A stretch of 64,000 nt of DNA from Seminavis robusta. Lineage: Eukaryota; Bacillariophyta; Bacillariophyceae; Naviculales; Naviculaceae. The stretch covers positions 39,375-103,374 of the forward strand of contig CAICTM010000163.1 of the NCBI GenBank assembly GCA_903772945.1, in the 5' to 3' direction. Made by a program: the position numbers and the translations under genes. This document shows positions 22,776 through 33,671 of the stretch, piece after piece; within the stretch, counting starts at the first letter, position 1, and each line of letters begins with the position of its first letter. A model generated the notes under the pieces. That model searched no databases, had not been told where the DNA came from, and was given only the letters and a program-made list of their open reading frames with translations.

Positions 22776-24158
22776 TAATCAGTGAAAGTGAAGTGAAGTG
22801 AAATGAAAGACTGCCTGAGTAGAATGTCTAATCTGGGTCTGCCTCTACTAGCTAGTTGGTGGGATCGCTCGCTAACGCTTTTGTGGTTGTTGCCGTTGTT
22901 TGTTTGTCGGATATCTTTTGTGAGGCGAGGGTGTCCTGCTTTCTTGAGAGAGACTGATGGGGTTCCAGTTTTTCAGTCCAATGGCAAATGCAGTCGATTC
23001 ACACTCTTGCTTGCTTGTCTTGATTGCAGTATAGTACCCTTGATTGGTCTGCTGTTGGTTTGGTTGCTGCTCGTTGTTGTTGTTGTTTGTTATCCAGCTA
23101 GTGGCAAAATATCAATGTCGAGCGTTGGATTCTGTTGGAGGAAAGTCGAAGCAATATTGTGAGTGGAGACCGTTCACGTGGGTGTTGTACTAACGTCTAC
23201 GACGGCATAATAAGTGCCAATTTGGCAAATGAAAAATTTGGCGGAAAAGACAACGGTCTGATGGGCAAACCAACAAGAACAGAATACTACTTGCAATCAA
23301 CAAACCTCTACAAGGCAAGATGGACCGAGTGATCATCAGTCAGTGGTCCAGTATTGGTTTTACAAACATACCTTCCTTCTTTCATCAATTGCCAGGACCG
23401 CTTCTTTCGCCCCAATGGAAAATGGTGGGTGCGTGGGATAGTTATTTTGAAATTGGATCCAGTTAGTGGTGGGAGTGTGGCAATGCTGACCTTCATCGTG
23501 CGTGGCACGGGCCTTCACGCATTAACAATTCTCTCTCTCAACGACAGTTCACGGCAATGCTAAGGTTACTTAGGCGTGATGTCACTAAGTGATGCAAATG
23601 ACTCTGTCACATTTTATGGGTATCATTGCTATTTAGATCGACGCTCTGGCGAATTTTCTCGGAGTAACGGAGCACCTCTTTCTGACGTTCTTGTCCTCAA
23701 CCTTAATCAGTCGTGAAGTTCTCATACAAAATTATGTTTTGAGTGACTGACACTCAGTCCTTAGTCTGACGTTTAGATCTTTTTGCTGCGCAATCGCTTT
23801 TGAAATCTGCTGTACTACTAGCTAGCTAGCCAGTACTAGCTACTAGCTAGTAGTGGTACGTCGTACAAGACTTCAAACCCGTGTGTCGAGTCATTAGTCT
23901 GACGTTATTATTAAGATCTATCTTCTAAAACGAACGTCCAGGTACATGTAGATCTAGCTACTAGTAGCTCTAGCTAGCTAGCTAGCTAGTAGCAGCCAGA
24001 CAGAAAGATCCACCGTGCTACCGGTACGCATCACCACCCCTCGTTTGTTTTCCACAAAACCGAGATCAAACCAACCGACCTCCCACCTTGTCTAGTAGGC
24101 CATCTTCTACCTACCTGGTAGCCAGTTGTTTTATTAAAATTGTCACTGTACTTCCACC
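22776..24158. other. Divergent promoter region, no supported gene
   Basis: About 1.38 kb between the TLC-like gene (-) and the methyltransferase gene (+). A 119-codon frame at 22803-23162 is Leu/Val-rich with a poly-Val run and looks like translated GTT repeats. Two copies of TTAGTCTGACGTT occur at about 23761 and 23894. GCTAGCTAG palindrome strings lie near 23818-23850 and 23965-23990. Confidence 0.5.
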
Positions 24159-25151
24159 ATGTCCCTCCGTGGTCGGTATGTGATTGATCGGATCAAACGA
24201 TCGGTCTCGTCCTATCTCAAAATGCCCGTGCCGCCCTACGGCGAACCCATGTTTTGGGAAAATGTCTACCACAAGATGGATCTTGCCACGCCGATATCGC
24301 CCGATACCAGTTTGCCCGAATTTGACGATACCTTTGAATGGGGTGATATCAAGTTACAGGATGTCTTGGAATACCGGTATCGACCCGTCACTATCCAACA
24401 AACAACTTCTGCCACGGAATATGCGTCCAGCAGTACAGTGGGAGATACCGATGCTACCACGACATTTGGTCAAACCATTGGCGTGGAACCCAACGAGTTC
24501 TTTTCACTCATGGAGGATGATACTACCACTAGTACTACTACTGACAGCCAACAAGAAGAAAGCAGTGGTGGTAGTAGTAGTAGTACGAAAGAACCCATTA
24601 TCATGTTGGGATGTGGCAATTCCCGCATGGGAGAAGACATGGTGGAACAGGGATGGCAAGGACCCATCATTCAAGTGGACATTGCCGCCAAGGCATTGGA
24701 AATGATTGCGCGTCGCAGCCCGCACAATTCGGATCGACTCCAATATCTACAAGAAGATGCCACCAATCTGACGTCGTCGATCCGCCAGGACACGGTGGCC
24801 GCCACCATTGACAAGGGATTGCTGGATGCGCTGTTTTGCGCCGACGAATACGATCAAATGACCGATATTGTGTCGAGTGTGCGACGTGTCTTGCAACCGG
24901 GTGGGGTCTTTTGTATCTTTAGCTTTAGTCGACCGGAATTCCTTCTCCCGCGCATATTGCCGTTGCACAACAACACTCAAATGCCGTATGGATATGGACG
25001 ACAACAACAATCCACGTGGGAGCACGTCGAGGTTCGAGAACTGGATCGATTCATGATTTATCGATTGCAGAAATCCAAAAAAGGGAGCAATATTCGAGAG
25101 CCCAAGGGATATTCGCAGCATCATAACAAAACTCAAAAGAGACGACAATGA
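24159..25151 (+). CDS. Class I SAM-dependent methyltransferase, METTL13/EEF1AKMT4-like
   Basis: Single exon, 330 aa. The N-terminal block has a conserved-looking stretch (GEPMFWENVYHKMD) that includes the Trp/Tyr-rich pre-domain typical of EEF1AKMT4/METTL13-type enzymes. The Rossmann motifs are clear: motif I IIMLGCGNSRMGEDM (LGCGN at about 150-154), the acidic loop IIQVDIAAKALE, the DAT motif, and TIDKGLLDALFC, which is the family's D-K-G-(T/L)-L-D signature. Well-known members methylate lysine or the N-terminus of elongation factor 1A; that specificity here is inference. Between the N-terminal block and motif I is a Ser/Thr-rich insertion encoded by AGT/ACT triplet repeats. The C-terminus is basic. 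Confidence 0.85.
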   Translation: MSLRGRYVIDRIKRSVSSYLKMPVPPYGEPMFWENVYHKMDLATPISPDTSLPEFDDTFEWGDIKLQDVLEYRYRPVTIQQTTSATEYASSSTVGDTDATTTFGQTIGVEPNEFFSLMEDDTTTSTTTDSQQEESSGGSSSSTKEPIIMLGCGNSRMGEDMVEQGWQGPIIQVDIAAKALEMIARRSPHNSDRLQYLQEDATNLTSSIRQDTVAATIDKGLLDALFCADEYDQMTDIVSSVRRVLQPGGVFCIFSFSRPEFLLPRILPLHNNTQMPYGYGRQQQSTWEHVEVRELDRFMIYRLQKSKKGSNIREPKGYSQHHNKTQKRRQ

Positions 25152-26014
25152 AAGAAAGAGTGCTACAGTGCTGTCGTAGAGTTGTGACAGAGATAATTAG
25201 AATCACAAAAGAAGAAGACCTACCAATCCACTATCGTTTTCAATACTACGCGTTTCAGAAGGAAGATGAAGGGCGCCCAGAAAACCAATAGTAGGAGCTT
25301 GGTTCCCAGCAGTTGCTTGGCCTGTAGCTAGCTGTTCTGTGTCGAGCCACTGCAGCGCTAGCTAGCAACCAAGGCTGAGGGCAACAAGGTTCCATGGATG
25401 TTGCTGCCTTTATTTATTTCTCTAGAGGTTGGAGAACCTCTCTCGCTTCTGCGCCCCCCCCTCCCTCGTACGAAGGACATCTCAGTTGATACCAGCTATG
25501 GGAATCCATCCTCCCCACCATCATTCCTTAATCATAACTGTGCGCGAACTTTTAAAATACAGTCAAGTAGCTTGCAAATAGTGCTATTATTAATAGTGTG
25601 ATTCATAGCTTCTCTAGCTAGCTAGCTAGCGGCCTGCGCATGATAGAAGATGAAGTAGGGGTGCGTTGTGGGCAGTAATTTCGTCAAATCCGCCTAGCTA
25701 TGACAGCAACACTATCTTTTTACTGACGACTCAATATCTTTATTTTATTGTTCTTTCCATCCACCAACCACCAACGACCACTGCCACCATCACGAAGCAA
25801 TTGCTTGTCGAGGGTACACAACCACCATCGTCTTTATTGAATAGTACTGTACAGGAAAGCCACGCAGTTGCTGCAGTTCTGTTCCGTGTGTCTGCTGGGC
25901 TGAGTCGATTGATATACTCAAGTTTGCTACGAGGTGCCGAAGGCTACCGTAGCCAGCGTGGAGACAGTGAACGCTGGATCCAAGTATTACGCATCATCCC
26001 AACAAGAAAGCAAC
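25152..26014. other. Intergenic region
   Basis: About 860 bp. It contains GCTAGCTAGC strings near 25360 and 25615-25630 and a C-rich run near 25455. No supported gene. Confidence 0.5.
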
Positions 26015-27757
26015 ATGTCAATATTTTCAAGTGGTGATCCTTTGAATGCAATCGTCTGCGATGTAGGTCAATACGCTACAAAAATTGGTTTTGCAGGAGA
26101 GGATTATCCTCGATCATATTTCCGGTCGGTAAGTCCATGACAACAGTAGTGTCGCCGTTCTCTCTTGGTTCTCCTCTGTATTGTCGTGTTTCTTACTCAA
26201 TTGCTTGTCCCTTACCGTACTGACTGTTTGTTTGTCATTGTCATTTGTCTGCAGAATGTGGCTGCCATTCGAGAAGGCGACGATGCAAATGCCACCAAGA
26301 CCACAACAAGCATCACCAGTACTAGCGACGACCAGAAGCAGAAGCGCCGACCGATTGTGGATTTGAAGTATGATTATTATAATCGCCCTATTTGCAGCCG
26401 TTCGTCCGATCCCAAGGAGTGGCATGATGGCAATTGGGAAACTCAAAATCCAGTCGACGCCACTACTGGATTGTCGTACGATCCCCACAGCTACAACGAA
26501 AGTAGTAGTGGAGGAGCCGACTGGTACGATCAATTGGAATTGATGGTACGACACGGATACAAGACATCCCTCGCCAATGCTCAACCGGAGAATCACCCCT
26601 TTATGCTCGTGGAAAAATCCTACAATCCACCTCCGATACGACAACAAACACTCGAGTGTCTCTTTGAAGGATCATTGCAAATGCCCGCCGTGTTCTTAGC
26701 CAAGGATGCCACCTTGGCATGTTATGCCTGCGGACGCACCACGGGGACTGTTGTCGATATGGGATACGGTGGCACCACTGTGACACCTGTCTATGAGGGA
26801 TATGTTGAAACCAAAGGCATTCATCGGAGCCCAATTGGAACATTGGAGATGGATGAACGCATCCTTCAAACTATTGATCATTTTGGCCACAAAAAGCAAC
26901 AACCCTTCCTTCCACTCTATCAAGTCAAGCACAAATCCACACCAAAAAGAGCTGATCCTTTTCATCATCTTGCACGATTGCATGTGGCGCAAGCATGTCG
27001 TGAAGAAGGAGTCGGGGCGGCTGTTGATACCACAAGCACAGCCGTTGCATTTGCCGCACCCAATGCACCCTTTACGTTGCCCGATGGACAAATGGTCAAC
27101 ATTCCACCCAATCATCGATTTGCAGTGGCCAATCTACTTCTCGCCAAGGAAGAACAGGAGCGGAGACAAGAAATTCTGCAAGCACACAAGAAGAAATTAT
27201 CCTCCTACATCCATGATACCAATAACGACAAGGAGACAAAGGTCTTTACCCAAGCGGCTGCCGTTGGGATTTCTTCCACCCGTCGTGGTCGGAAACGACA
27301 ATCATCTCCCAAAAAAGAAGAAACCACCCAATCGAAAACATCATTTTCCAATCGACTCTTGCAACAGGCATGCGTCCCCTATTTGCAAGCGCACTTGGAG
27401 GAACACTTGACAGCATCACCTTTGCCTGCCATGGTCTGTGATTCGGCCTATCGATGCGATCGAGATCAGCAACCCCAGTTGTTGGGCAATGTCGTGCTGG
27501 CGGGTGGAGGAGCCTGTTTGGGTCCCACGGAACAGGCCATGCCCGATTTTTTGCGGGAGAAGGTCGAATCCATCATTCATGCCCATACACCGGGGTGGAA
27601 GGTCAAAGTGTTGTCACCCGGTATACCCGAACGGAAAATTTGCAGTTGGCTCGGGGGCAGTATTCTGGGGAGTCTCGGAACCTTTCACGAAATGTGGATC
27701 ACCCGGGCCGAGTACGAAGAGTATGGCACCGCCATTGTCAATCGAAAGTGTCCATAA
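26015..27757 (+). CDS. Actin-related protein, ARP4-like
   Basis: Exons 26015..26128 and 26255..27757 encode about 538 aa. Intron 126 nt, phase 0 (GTAAGT...TGCAG). The start is the ATG giving MSIFSSGDPLNAIVCDVGQY; the upstream frame has only GTG. Actin-fold motifs: phosphate-1 loop VCDVGQYATKIGFAGEDYPR, phosphate-2 region GTVVDMGYGGTTVTPVYEG, adenosine-side NVVLAGGGACLGP, and the C-terminal ICSWLGGSILGSLGTFHEMWITRAEYEEYG block in outline. The set is typical of actin-related protein 4 (BAF53), a subunit of nuclear chromatin remodelling and histone acetyltransferase complexes. A basic insertion near 375-400 (RRGRKRQSSPKKEE) could be a nuclear localisation signal, which supports a nuclear role. 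An acidic/Thr-rich insertion follows exon 1. Confidence 0.85.
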
Positions 27758-28501
27758 AGTTTCTAATGAAACGAGTGAATTTTTTGGAACATTTGGCTAG
27801 TAGATACGATAATACCGGTACCAGATAGTGGCACTTAGAACGAGACAGTTTGACCTGCACATGCTCGCTTGGATTCGGGGCCCTTCCTCCTTGAATGGAC
27901 TGGCAATGCATTAGCTCTTAGGCACCATTGCTTCATGCTTGCTACCGTACAGCAAACCTCTCTGGCTTCGTTGGAGAGAAGAAAGCGAGCTGCCGTGCAA
28001 CAATGACATGCATGCTCAGCGATATTAGCCATTTTCAATAAAATGAACGCAGAAATAGTCATTTCACCAAAAAACAGAGTCACAACGTCACAACCAACCA
28101 GAAAATTGAATCGAATCGATTCATTATAATTTTAAAATAATTGAAAGTCTCTTTGTATGTCCTCTACTAGAGTACTGTGGTTCGGTTGCGACGTTGCAAT
28201 TGTTGTGGATTGGCATGCCTTTGTGTTGCATTGACGACTCCACATGCACTGTATGCCTAGCTACTGGTAGCTATCTAGCTGGTACCTGGTACATGTACAG
28301 GGCCCTGAACGGAGCAGCGTAGAAACGTTCAGCGTGACTTGCGGCGTGGAGATTCACCGATAGACCTGCACCGCGGAAACTAGGCGACTCGACTCAACTA
28401 CTCAATCAAGTCACTCCATCGGCAGAACCATAATGCAACGCCATTTCGATACTAGTAACAAGTTTGCTGATATCACCAGATCCAATCGTTCAAATCATCA
28501 A
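27758..28501. other. Intergenic region
   Basis: About 740 bp with a TACCGGTACC string near 27812 and a GCTACTGGTAGC cluster at about 28258-28280. No supported gene. Confidence 0.5.
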
Positions 28502-29319
28502 GTCTTCCAGTCCTTCAATGGGCCTTTGAGAACTCATATCCACTGAATAATCAGACATGTGCAGCAGCAGCGGAGGGTGGGCATCTAGATATTTTGAAGT
28601 GGGCTTGCGGCAAAAAATGTAAATGGGATGAACACACAAGCTCAGCTGCGGCAAGGGGTGGACATCTTGATGTTCTGAAATGGACTCGTATGCAAGGATG
28701 CCCATGGGATGAGCGCACATGTATGTGAAGCTGCTGCGGGAAACGGGTTTCTGGAAATTCTGAAATGGGCTCGTGAATGTGGCTGTCCATGGAGTGGAAC
28801 CACATGTAGAGCTGCTGCAAGAAATGGTCATTTTGGAATCTTGAAATGGGCTATTGAAAATAGATGCCCGTGGAATCTATGTACATGTTCACCTGCTGCT
28901 GCAGAAGGGGGGCATCTTAAAATTCTTGAAATGGCTATGTGAGAATGGAAGCCGATCACGTTTAGAAATATTGATGGCTGCGGTATACATATGCAAGGCT
29001 GCTGCAAGAAATGGCCACCTGGAAATACTGAAGTGGGCTCTTGAGAGTGAAAGCTTTAGTAGCTTTACGATGCGAGATTATGAAGTACAGGTAGCTGCTG
29101 CTGCAGGTGGGCATCTTGACATTCTGAAATGGTTACGTGAGAATGGATGGGATTGGCATAGAGAAATATGCACAAGCTGCTGCACGGTATGGCCACCTGG
29201 AAGCACTGAAATGGGCTGTTGAGAATGGATACCCATGGAGAGAAAGAGACTGTTATCGGGCTGCCGAATGGTGTGAGCATTGGGATATTGTGAATTGGAT
29301 CAATGAATATGATGAATAA
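28502..29319 (+). pseudogene. Ankyrin-repeat protein pseudogene with several frameshifts
   Basis: The three frames, read in turn, carry about eight degenerate ankyrin-type repeats of the form GHL-(D/E)-I-L-K-W-A-x-E-N-G-C-P-W-(D/E)-x-x-T-C-x-A-A-A (for example AEGGHLDILKWACGKKCKW, RNGHLEILKWALESE, RYGHLEALKWAVENGYPW). This short-repeat ankyrin family is common and multicopy in diatoms. The frame breaks near 28724 (a tandem ATGT duplication), near 28924 (one extra T against other repeats) and near 29165. Each break leaves a strong repeat on both sides, so the locus is a decayed copy, not several genes. The final segment ends with INEYDE and a stop at 29319. No 5' domain such as an F-box could be seen. 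Confidence 0.8.
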
Positions 29320-29871
29320 CCTTTTTCTCTTGACAGGAAATGACTACATTCAGCTATTATTCAAATGGGTGCATGAACTCAACACAATACAAGCCCCGTG
29401 GCTGGTTGATGATTGTGATTGTTGGTTGTTGGTGGGAGCAAGATGCAACCGTATCCCGGTGGCACGTCTGCTATATTTAGAACAATACCAGTACATCGAA
29501 GGGCTCTCTTATTACTTTACTTCTTTTTAGTTAGCACTAATCGTTGCAATGCACAAAGGCGACGGTAGTAGGAAGGGAGATCTCCCTCCACTGAAGCTAC
29601 TGTACGGTAGCTAGCTGGCCAGAACTAGCGAGGCCCTTCATTCGGAGAATCGAATCAATCTCCACGCCAGGCATAACCATCGTGGTTCCCCCAAAACTAT
29701 CCATGACTGAACTCTCCCTCCTGAGCCAACCATTCAAAACACAACCCCCACAAGTAAGTTTGCTGCTGCTGCCAACAACAACTACGACCACAACAACAAA
29801 CTATCGAAGTGGCTATCCTACTGAATAGCTAGCTAGTGAAAGCAAAGGACCGTACCTGTAACTTAGTCAAG
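29320..29871. other. Intergenic region
   Basis: About 550 bp before the S1-domain gene. A 75-codon frame continues from 29303 but shows no domain. The last 200 bp are CAA-rich. Confidence 0.45.
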
Positions 29872-31554
29872 ATGGGCGGATCAGGAGCCAAGAACCGGCG
29901 CAAGCAGCAGCGGCAACAAGAGCAAGTTGAAGGCCAGAGTGGTGGAGAGCTTGTGAGTGAAAATCCCGAGAGAAGAAGCAAGCCACGAGAAAAATTTCGG
30001 AAATCTTTCGAGAAAACAGCCACAACAACAACAAATCGGCGTGGCCAACAAGACGGAACGTTTGGAAATCGAAACAGCAATGGCAAAAGGACTCATGATC
30101 ATCATGGCAGCAAGAAGCGGAACCACAACCACTCATCAGCCCAAGAAGAAACGATCAAAAAGAAGAAGAAACAAAAGAAAATCCAAAAGCCCAAACACTT
30201 GAAACGCAAGCTAGAAAATGCAGCAGAAGATGACAATCTCAAGCAACAGCTGGCACAAGAACTACAGGACTTTGAACGCCAAAAATCGTCGCGACAACCC
30301 AAGAAAAAGACCCAGAGCAATGGTAACACGAATACTACTACAACTAATAGTGACTCTACTGCGACTCCTACAGTTGATGAGAACACAGAGCCAGCGAAGC
30401 ATCATGTGGAGGAGGACTTTCCAAGATCACCGAGCACTGCCACCGATAAGGCAAAATCCAAACCACCAGAGAAGAAACCTGATAGGCCGATTGCAAACAA
30501 GCCTGAGAAACAGAAGAAACAGCCACAAGCAAATGATGCACCTGCATCTTCAGGCAAGAAACAAGCGTCCAATACATCCAAGAAACAAGAGTCCAACAAG
30601 GCTGCAGAACAGAAAAAACTGCCACAAACAAAGGATATGCCTGCTTCCTCAGCCAAGAAACAAGAATCCAATACGTCCAAGAAACAGGAATCCAATAGTG
30701 CTGGTGGTGATGATTCGTCGTCATCCTCATCCGATGATGATGGCAGCGACCAAGAAAATGAGGACGAAACACCCGAACAATCCGCGCAGCAGAGAACTCG
30801 TGGTAGACGTCGAAGAGGACGAAAGAGCACTTCACAACAGTTGCAAGAACAGAAAGAAGAGGAAAATGAACAACAACAAGCAGACACCAAGTCGTCCGAC
30901 GAAGCCAAGAAAGATGCTACTTCCAAACGCTACTGCGTGGGCCGCAAACCCGTCACGGACTATGCAATTGGAAAATCCTATCCCGCCAAAGTCGTGTACA
31001 TGAAACCCTTTGGAGTCTTTTTCGACATTGGATGTCATTCCGACGCCTTTTGTCACGTATCACGGTTGAGCGACGACTATGTGGAATCACCGGAACAGCT
31101 CTTTCAAGAAGGGGATTCCGTGCCGGCCGTTCGGATCGTCGAGTTGGATCGCAGAGCCAAACGCATCACGGTGAGTCTGCAATCTCAAGCACGCGTAGAC
31201 GATGAACGAGCGTCCATGGATGCCAGGCGAAAACGAAGGGAAAAGATCAAGTTGTCCAAGTCGTCGTCAACGACCAAGCGATCGACTGCAACCAGAGACG
31301 CCGATACATTGTCGAATCACACCACCAGAGGATCATTCGATCTTGATGATTCCAATCAGTATGAAGATGAACCGTCTCCCCCCAAGAAACAGAAACGAGA
31401 CGGCACTGCCACCAAGAGTGAAACACAGTCCTCCTCAGGTCCGCTGACACCGAGCAAACCAGAATCAGAAATGACACCTGCCGAGTTGAAACGGGCGAGA
31501 AAGATTGCGCGAAGAGCCGCACGGAGAGAACAAAGTGAGAAACAAGTGGAGTAA
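29872..31554 (+). CDS. Lys/Gln/Ser-rich protein with one S1 RNA-binding domain
   Basis: Single exon, 560 aa. The ATG at 29872 (MGGSGAKNRRKQQRQQ) is preferred; the frame upstream has only GTG. The first 350 residues are low-complexity, highly basic and then acidic, with a tandem internal repeat of about 29 aa around 232-285 (KKQ-SNTSKKQESN appears twice). An S1 domain lies at about 363-440 (IGKSYPAKVVYMKPFGVFFD ... HVSRLSDDYVESPEQLF ... VRIVELDRRAKRITVSLQS), with the OB-fold glycines and aromatic residues that contact RNA. A charged C-terminus ends in an Arg/Ala/Glu helix. Likely an RNA-binding protein, possibly nucleolar, ribosomal or organellar; the exact role is unknown. Confidence 0.85.
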   Translation: MGGSGAKNRRKQQRQQEQVEGQSGGELVSENPERRSKPREKFRKSFEKTATTTTNRRGQQDGTFGNRNSNGKRTHDHHGSKKRNHNHSSAQEETIKKKKKQKKIQKPKHLKRKLENAAEDDNLKQQLAQELQDFERQKSSRQPKKKTQSNGNTNTTTTNSDSTATPTVDENTEPAKHHVEEDFPRSPSTATDKAKSKPPEKKPDRPIANKPEKQKKQPQANDAPASSGKKQASNTSKKQESNKAAEQKKLPQTKDMPASSAKKQESNTSKKQESNSAGGDDSSSSSSDDDGSDQENEDETPEQSAQQRTRGRRRRGRKSTSQQLQEQKEEENEQQQADTKSSDEAKKDATSKRYCVGRKPVTDYAIGKSYPAKVVYMKPFGVFFDIGCHSDAFCHVSRLSDDYVESPEQLFQEGDSVPAVRIVELDRRAKRITVSLQSQARVDDERASMDARRKRREKIKLSKSSSTTKRSTATRDADTLSNHTTRGSFDLDDSNQYEDEPSPPKKQKRDGTATKSETQSSSGPLTPSKPESEMTPAELKRARKIARRAARREQSEKQVE

Positions 31555-31857
31555 AATGAGGCAGTCATGTTGTAGTACCGGTACTAAACAAGGCGGATCA
31601 AAGATTTTAATGAGCGATTCGAGTCGAGTGTTGGTCGCCACGGATGGTTGAGTATCAACCTCCCCAGGGGCGGCAACCACTGGCAAATTTTGTGCGATTC
31701 TGGTGGTCCGAGTTCTTGGGAAACTGAAGAGATGTGCCGTATAAATCCGTTGTCTTCCCCGGGAACCCCAATATTATGTAAAGCCCCATCTCCGACATCT
31801 CTAGCTACTGTAGCTAGCTACCGGGTACTAGAGTAGCGGCTGGATAATAATAGTTGG
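31555..31857. other. Intergenic region
   Basis: About 300 bp containing a GTACCGGTAC palindrome near 31576 and a GTAGCTAGCTACCGGGTA cluster near 31809. Confidence 0.45.
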
Positions 31858-32551
31858 CTACCGGTAGCTAGAGCTAGAGAGAGGTAGATGCCGTAACAGT
31901 AATAGCCCATCTTCCTGCAAAATCTTCTCTTCAAGTGGAACCACAGCACCCAACCTGGACACTGCCCGAATGGCCTTGGGGTCAATCATCTTCTCGACAA
32001 CCGGTGGGCGGTAGATGTGCCCAGTTTCTGGAACAACGTCACGCATGCTGATGGGAAGAAGATCAATGACTTTCTTGGAACTCCTTGATGAGCATGTACA
32101 TCTTGTACGTGTAGCTGCGGTTGGATGTCTGTGTGATGATGGCATAGTCATCCACAAAGACAGTCAATCCCACATAGAGGGTGTATGGGGTGAAATAGTG
32201 GGACAGCCCACTGTTAACCGTGGCCTTGAACATGGTACCACTTCCATCCATCAACACAAGATTGTAAGACATCACAGTGCTCGACATGTCGTGGGTCTTG
32301 TACTCACGAGACACTTTCTTTGCCTCAACCACAGTGAAAGCAGGGGCGGAGTCAGTCTCTTCGATGGCCGGTGACTCTAACCCTTCTCCTTTCACCCAAT
32401 ACTTTGCTTCAGGCTTCACTGTCACTCCATCGCGAATGCCACCACCCATGGGCTGGACTCTGGGAAGAGCAACAATACTCATCAAGCAAGCATCAGTGCC
32501 AAAATCAAGGCAGCCCTCATCATAGTACTCAACTCTGGTAGCGCGGTTCAT
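31858..32551 (-). pseudogene. Unrecognised protein, frameshifted
   Basis: From an ATG at 32551 the frame gives MNRATRVEYYDEGCLDFGTD and runs to a stop at 32063. In the next frame a sensible continuation begins at once (KKVIDLLPISMRDVVPETG) and runs to about 31880. The break lies near 32065-32075 in an AAG/AAA-rich spot, so a single-base indel is the simplest reading. I do not recognise the family. The sequence is compact, with Gly/Tyr-rich beta-like stretches (TLYVGLTVFVDDYAIITQTS). An exon junction upstream is possible because a CTTACAAG acceptor-like string precedes the ATG. Neighbouring sequence is repeat-rich, so a transposon-derived origin is possible. Confidence 0.45.
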
Positions 32552-33181
32552 GGTGAAAGCTTGTAAGTACACAACGGCGAAATGGCGGAAAACAGTGTCA
32601 CAATGAGGCTGATCTTTTCGGTTCTTTCTTTTTTCGGTTCAGTGTGATTCCTTGTCGAGCGTGCACACCCACGCTGATTTCGATCTCTTTCTGCCGATGG
32701 GAGATAACAGTTTCGGCCGCTCACTATTCCAACACAACAACAAACTACCTTGACCTTCCAGCCATGGATAACAGGATCGGCATGCCACTCTCCAATGACA
32801 TGATAGCAAGTCACTATACATTGTTGAGTACCGTGCATCACGTGCTGAAGAAAGAAACATAAAATATTGGCTGTCTATCGAGCAAAGTCCATCCCGCAAC
32901 GGGGATACTCATTGGAATGGGCAGTTTTCGATGAGCCGACGGCAGTTACAGTGGGTGGACACACATCAACACATTTTATGTTTCTTTCAGGTCATACAGA
33001 TAGATCATTGTCTACTATATAAGATGGTATATCACAACCTATACCGGCATTGGGGTATTGGAAGAGAACGAATTGCTCAAAGGTATCCTCTCAATGAGGT
33101 TCTCTCACTTTTCTTGTCGCCATAATGCTAGTAAACGTTGCATGTTTCACACTTTTAAGATAACACCCGTGGGAAACACCC
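32552..33181. other. No supported gene
   Basis: About 630 bp. A TATATAA string occurs near 33015 but no ORF follows it. Nothing else is visible. Confidence 0.4.
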
Positions 33182-33607
33182 ATTTAAGTCAGCGGGAGCT
33201 GCGATACCTCGGCAGAAAGACAGATAGAAGAAGGAGGATTATGTTCGGATTGCACCCATCTTTCAAGCTAGCCCTGGCGACCACACCCGACTACGTCGTG
33301 TGTTGCCGCCCGGTATCATTCATTCCCTCATTGCAACCTTCTTTTTATTAAGCTAGCCCTGGCGACAACACCCGACTACGTCGTGTGTTGCCGCCCGCTA
33401 CTCTATAATTTACCAGCTGCCATTCCCTTATTGTCTCTCTAACCTTTACAGCTCCTGCTGGCTTATTGTGCTGTTGTGATGATTGCACTAACCTTAAATA
33501 TTAATGATTTATTCCTACCCCTAACTTGTATTGAACCATCACTGTTCAGTTTTGTTGGCTTATGACTATCTCTATCCTTATACTTTGGCTTCACCGGAAT
33601 AGGAAAT
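33182..33607 (+). repeat. Dispersed repeat, copy 1, with two hairpin units
   Basis: Matches 48606..49085 over most of its length in the same orientation: both start with TTTAAGTCAGCGGGAGC and end near CACC(G/A)GAATAGG. It contains two units about 85 bp apart, each with a strong 35-nt hairpin (33276-33310 and 33361-33395). Non-coding. It may be part of a larger element, because the sequences beyond it (for example the CTCAGGCAG ... CTGCCGAGGT block) also occur near both copies. Confidence 0.8.
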
Positions 33608-33671
33608 AGGAAATAGCATTCGGCTTTTTTTCGGCGTTCGTCTCCTGTTTCCTCAGTTTGCTCGCTACTTG

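Noticed and set aside
21828-22778. 316-codon plus-strand frame opposite the TLC-like gene
   Set aside because: It is the antisense shadow of a membrane protein gene; its poly-Val and Leu runs mirror poly-Asn and Ser codons of the real gene.
22803-23162. 119-codon Leu/Val-rich frame that could be a small membrane protein
   Set aside because: Hydrophobicity comes from GTT/TTG triplet repeats in the DNA, and no conserved motif is visible.
33182-33607. Possible CRISPR-like array from the repeated hairpins
   Set aside because: Only two or three units with similar spacers in a eukaryotic context, and no cas genes. The spacers are parts of the same repeat.
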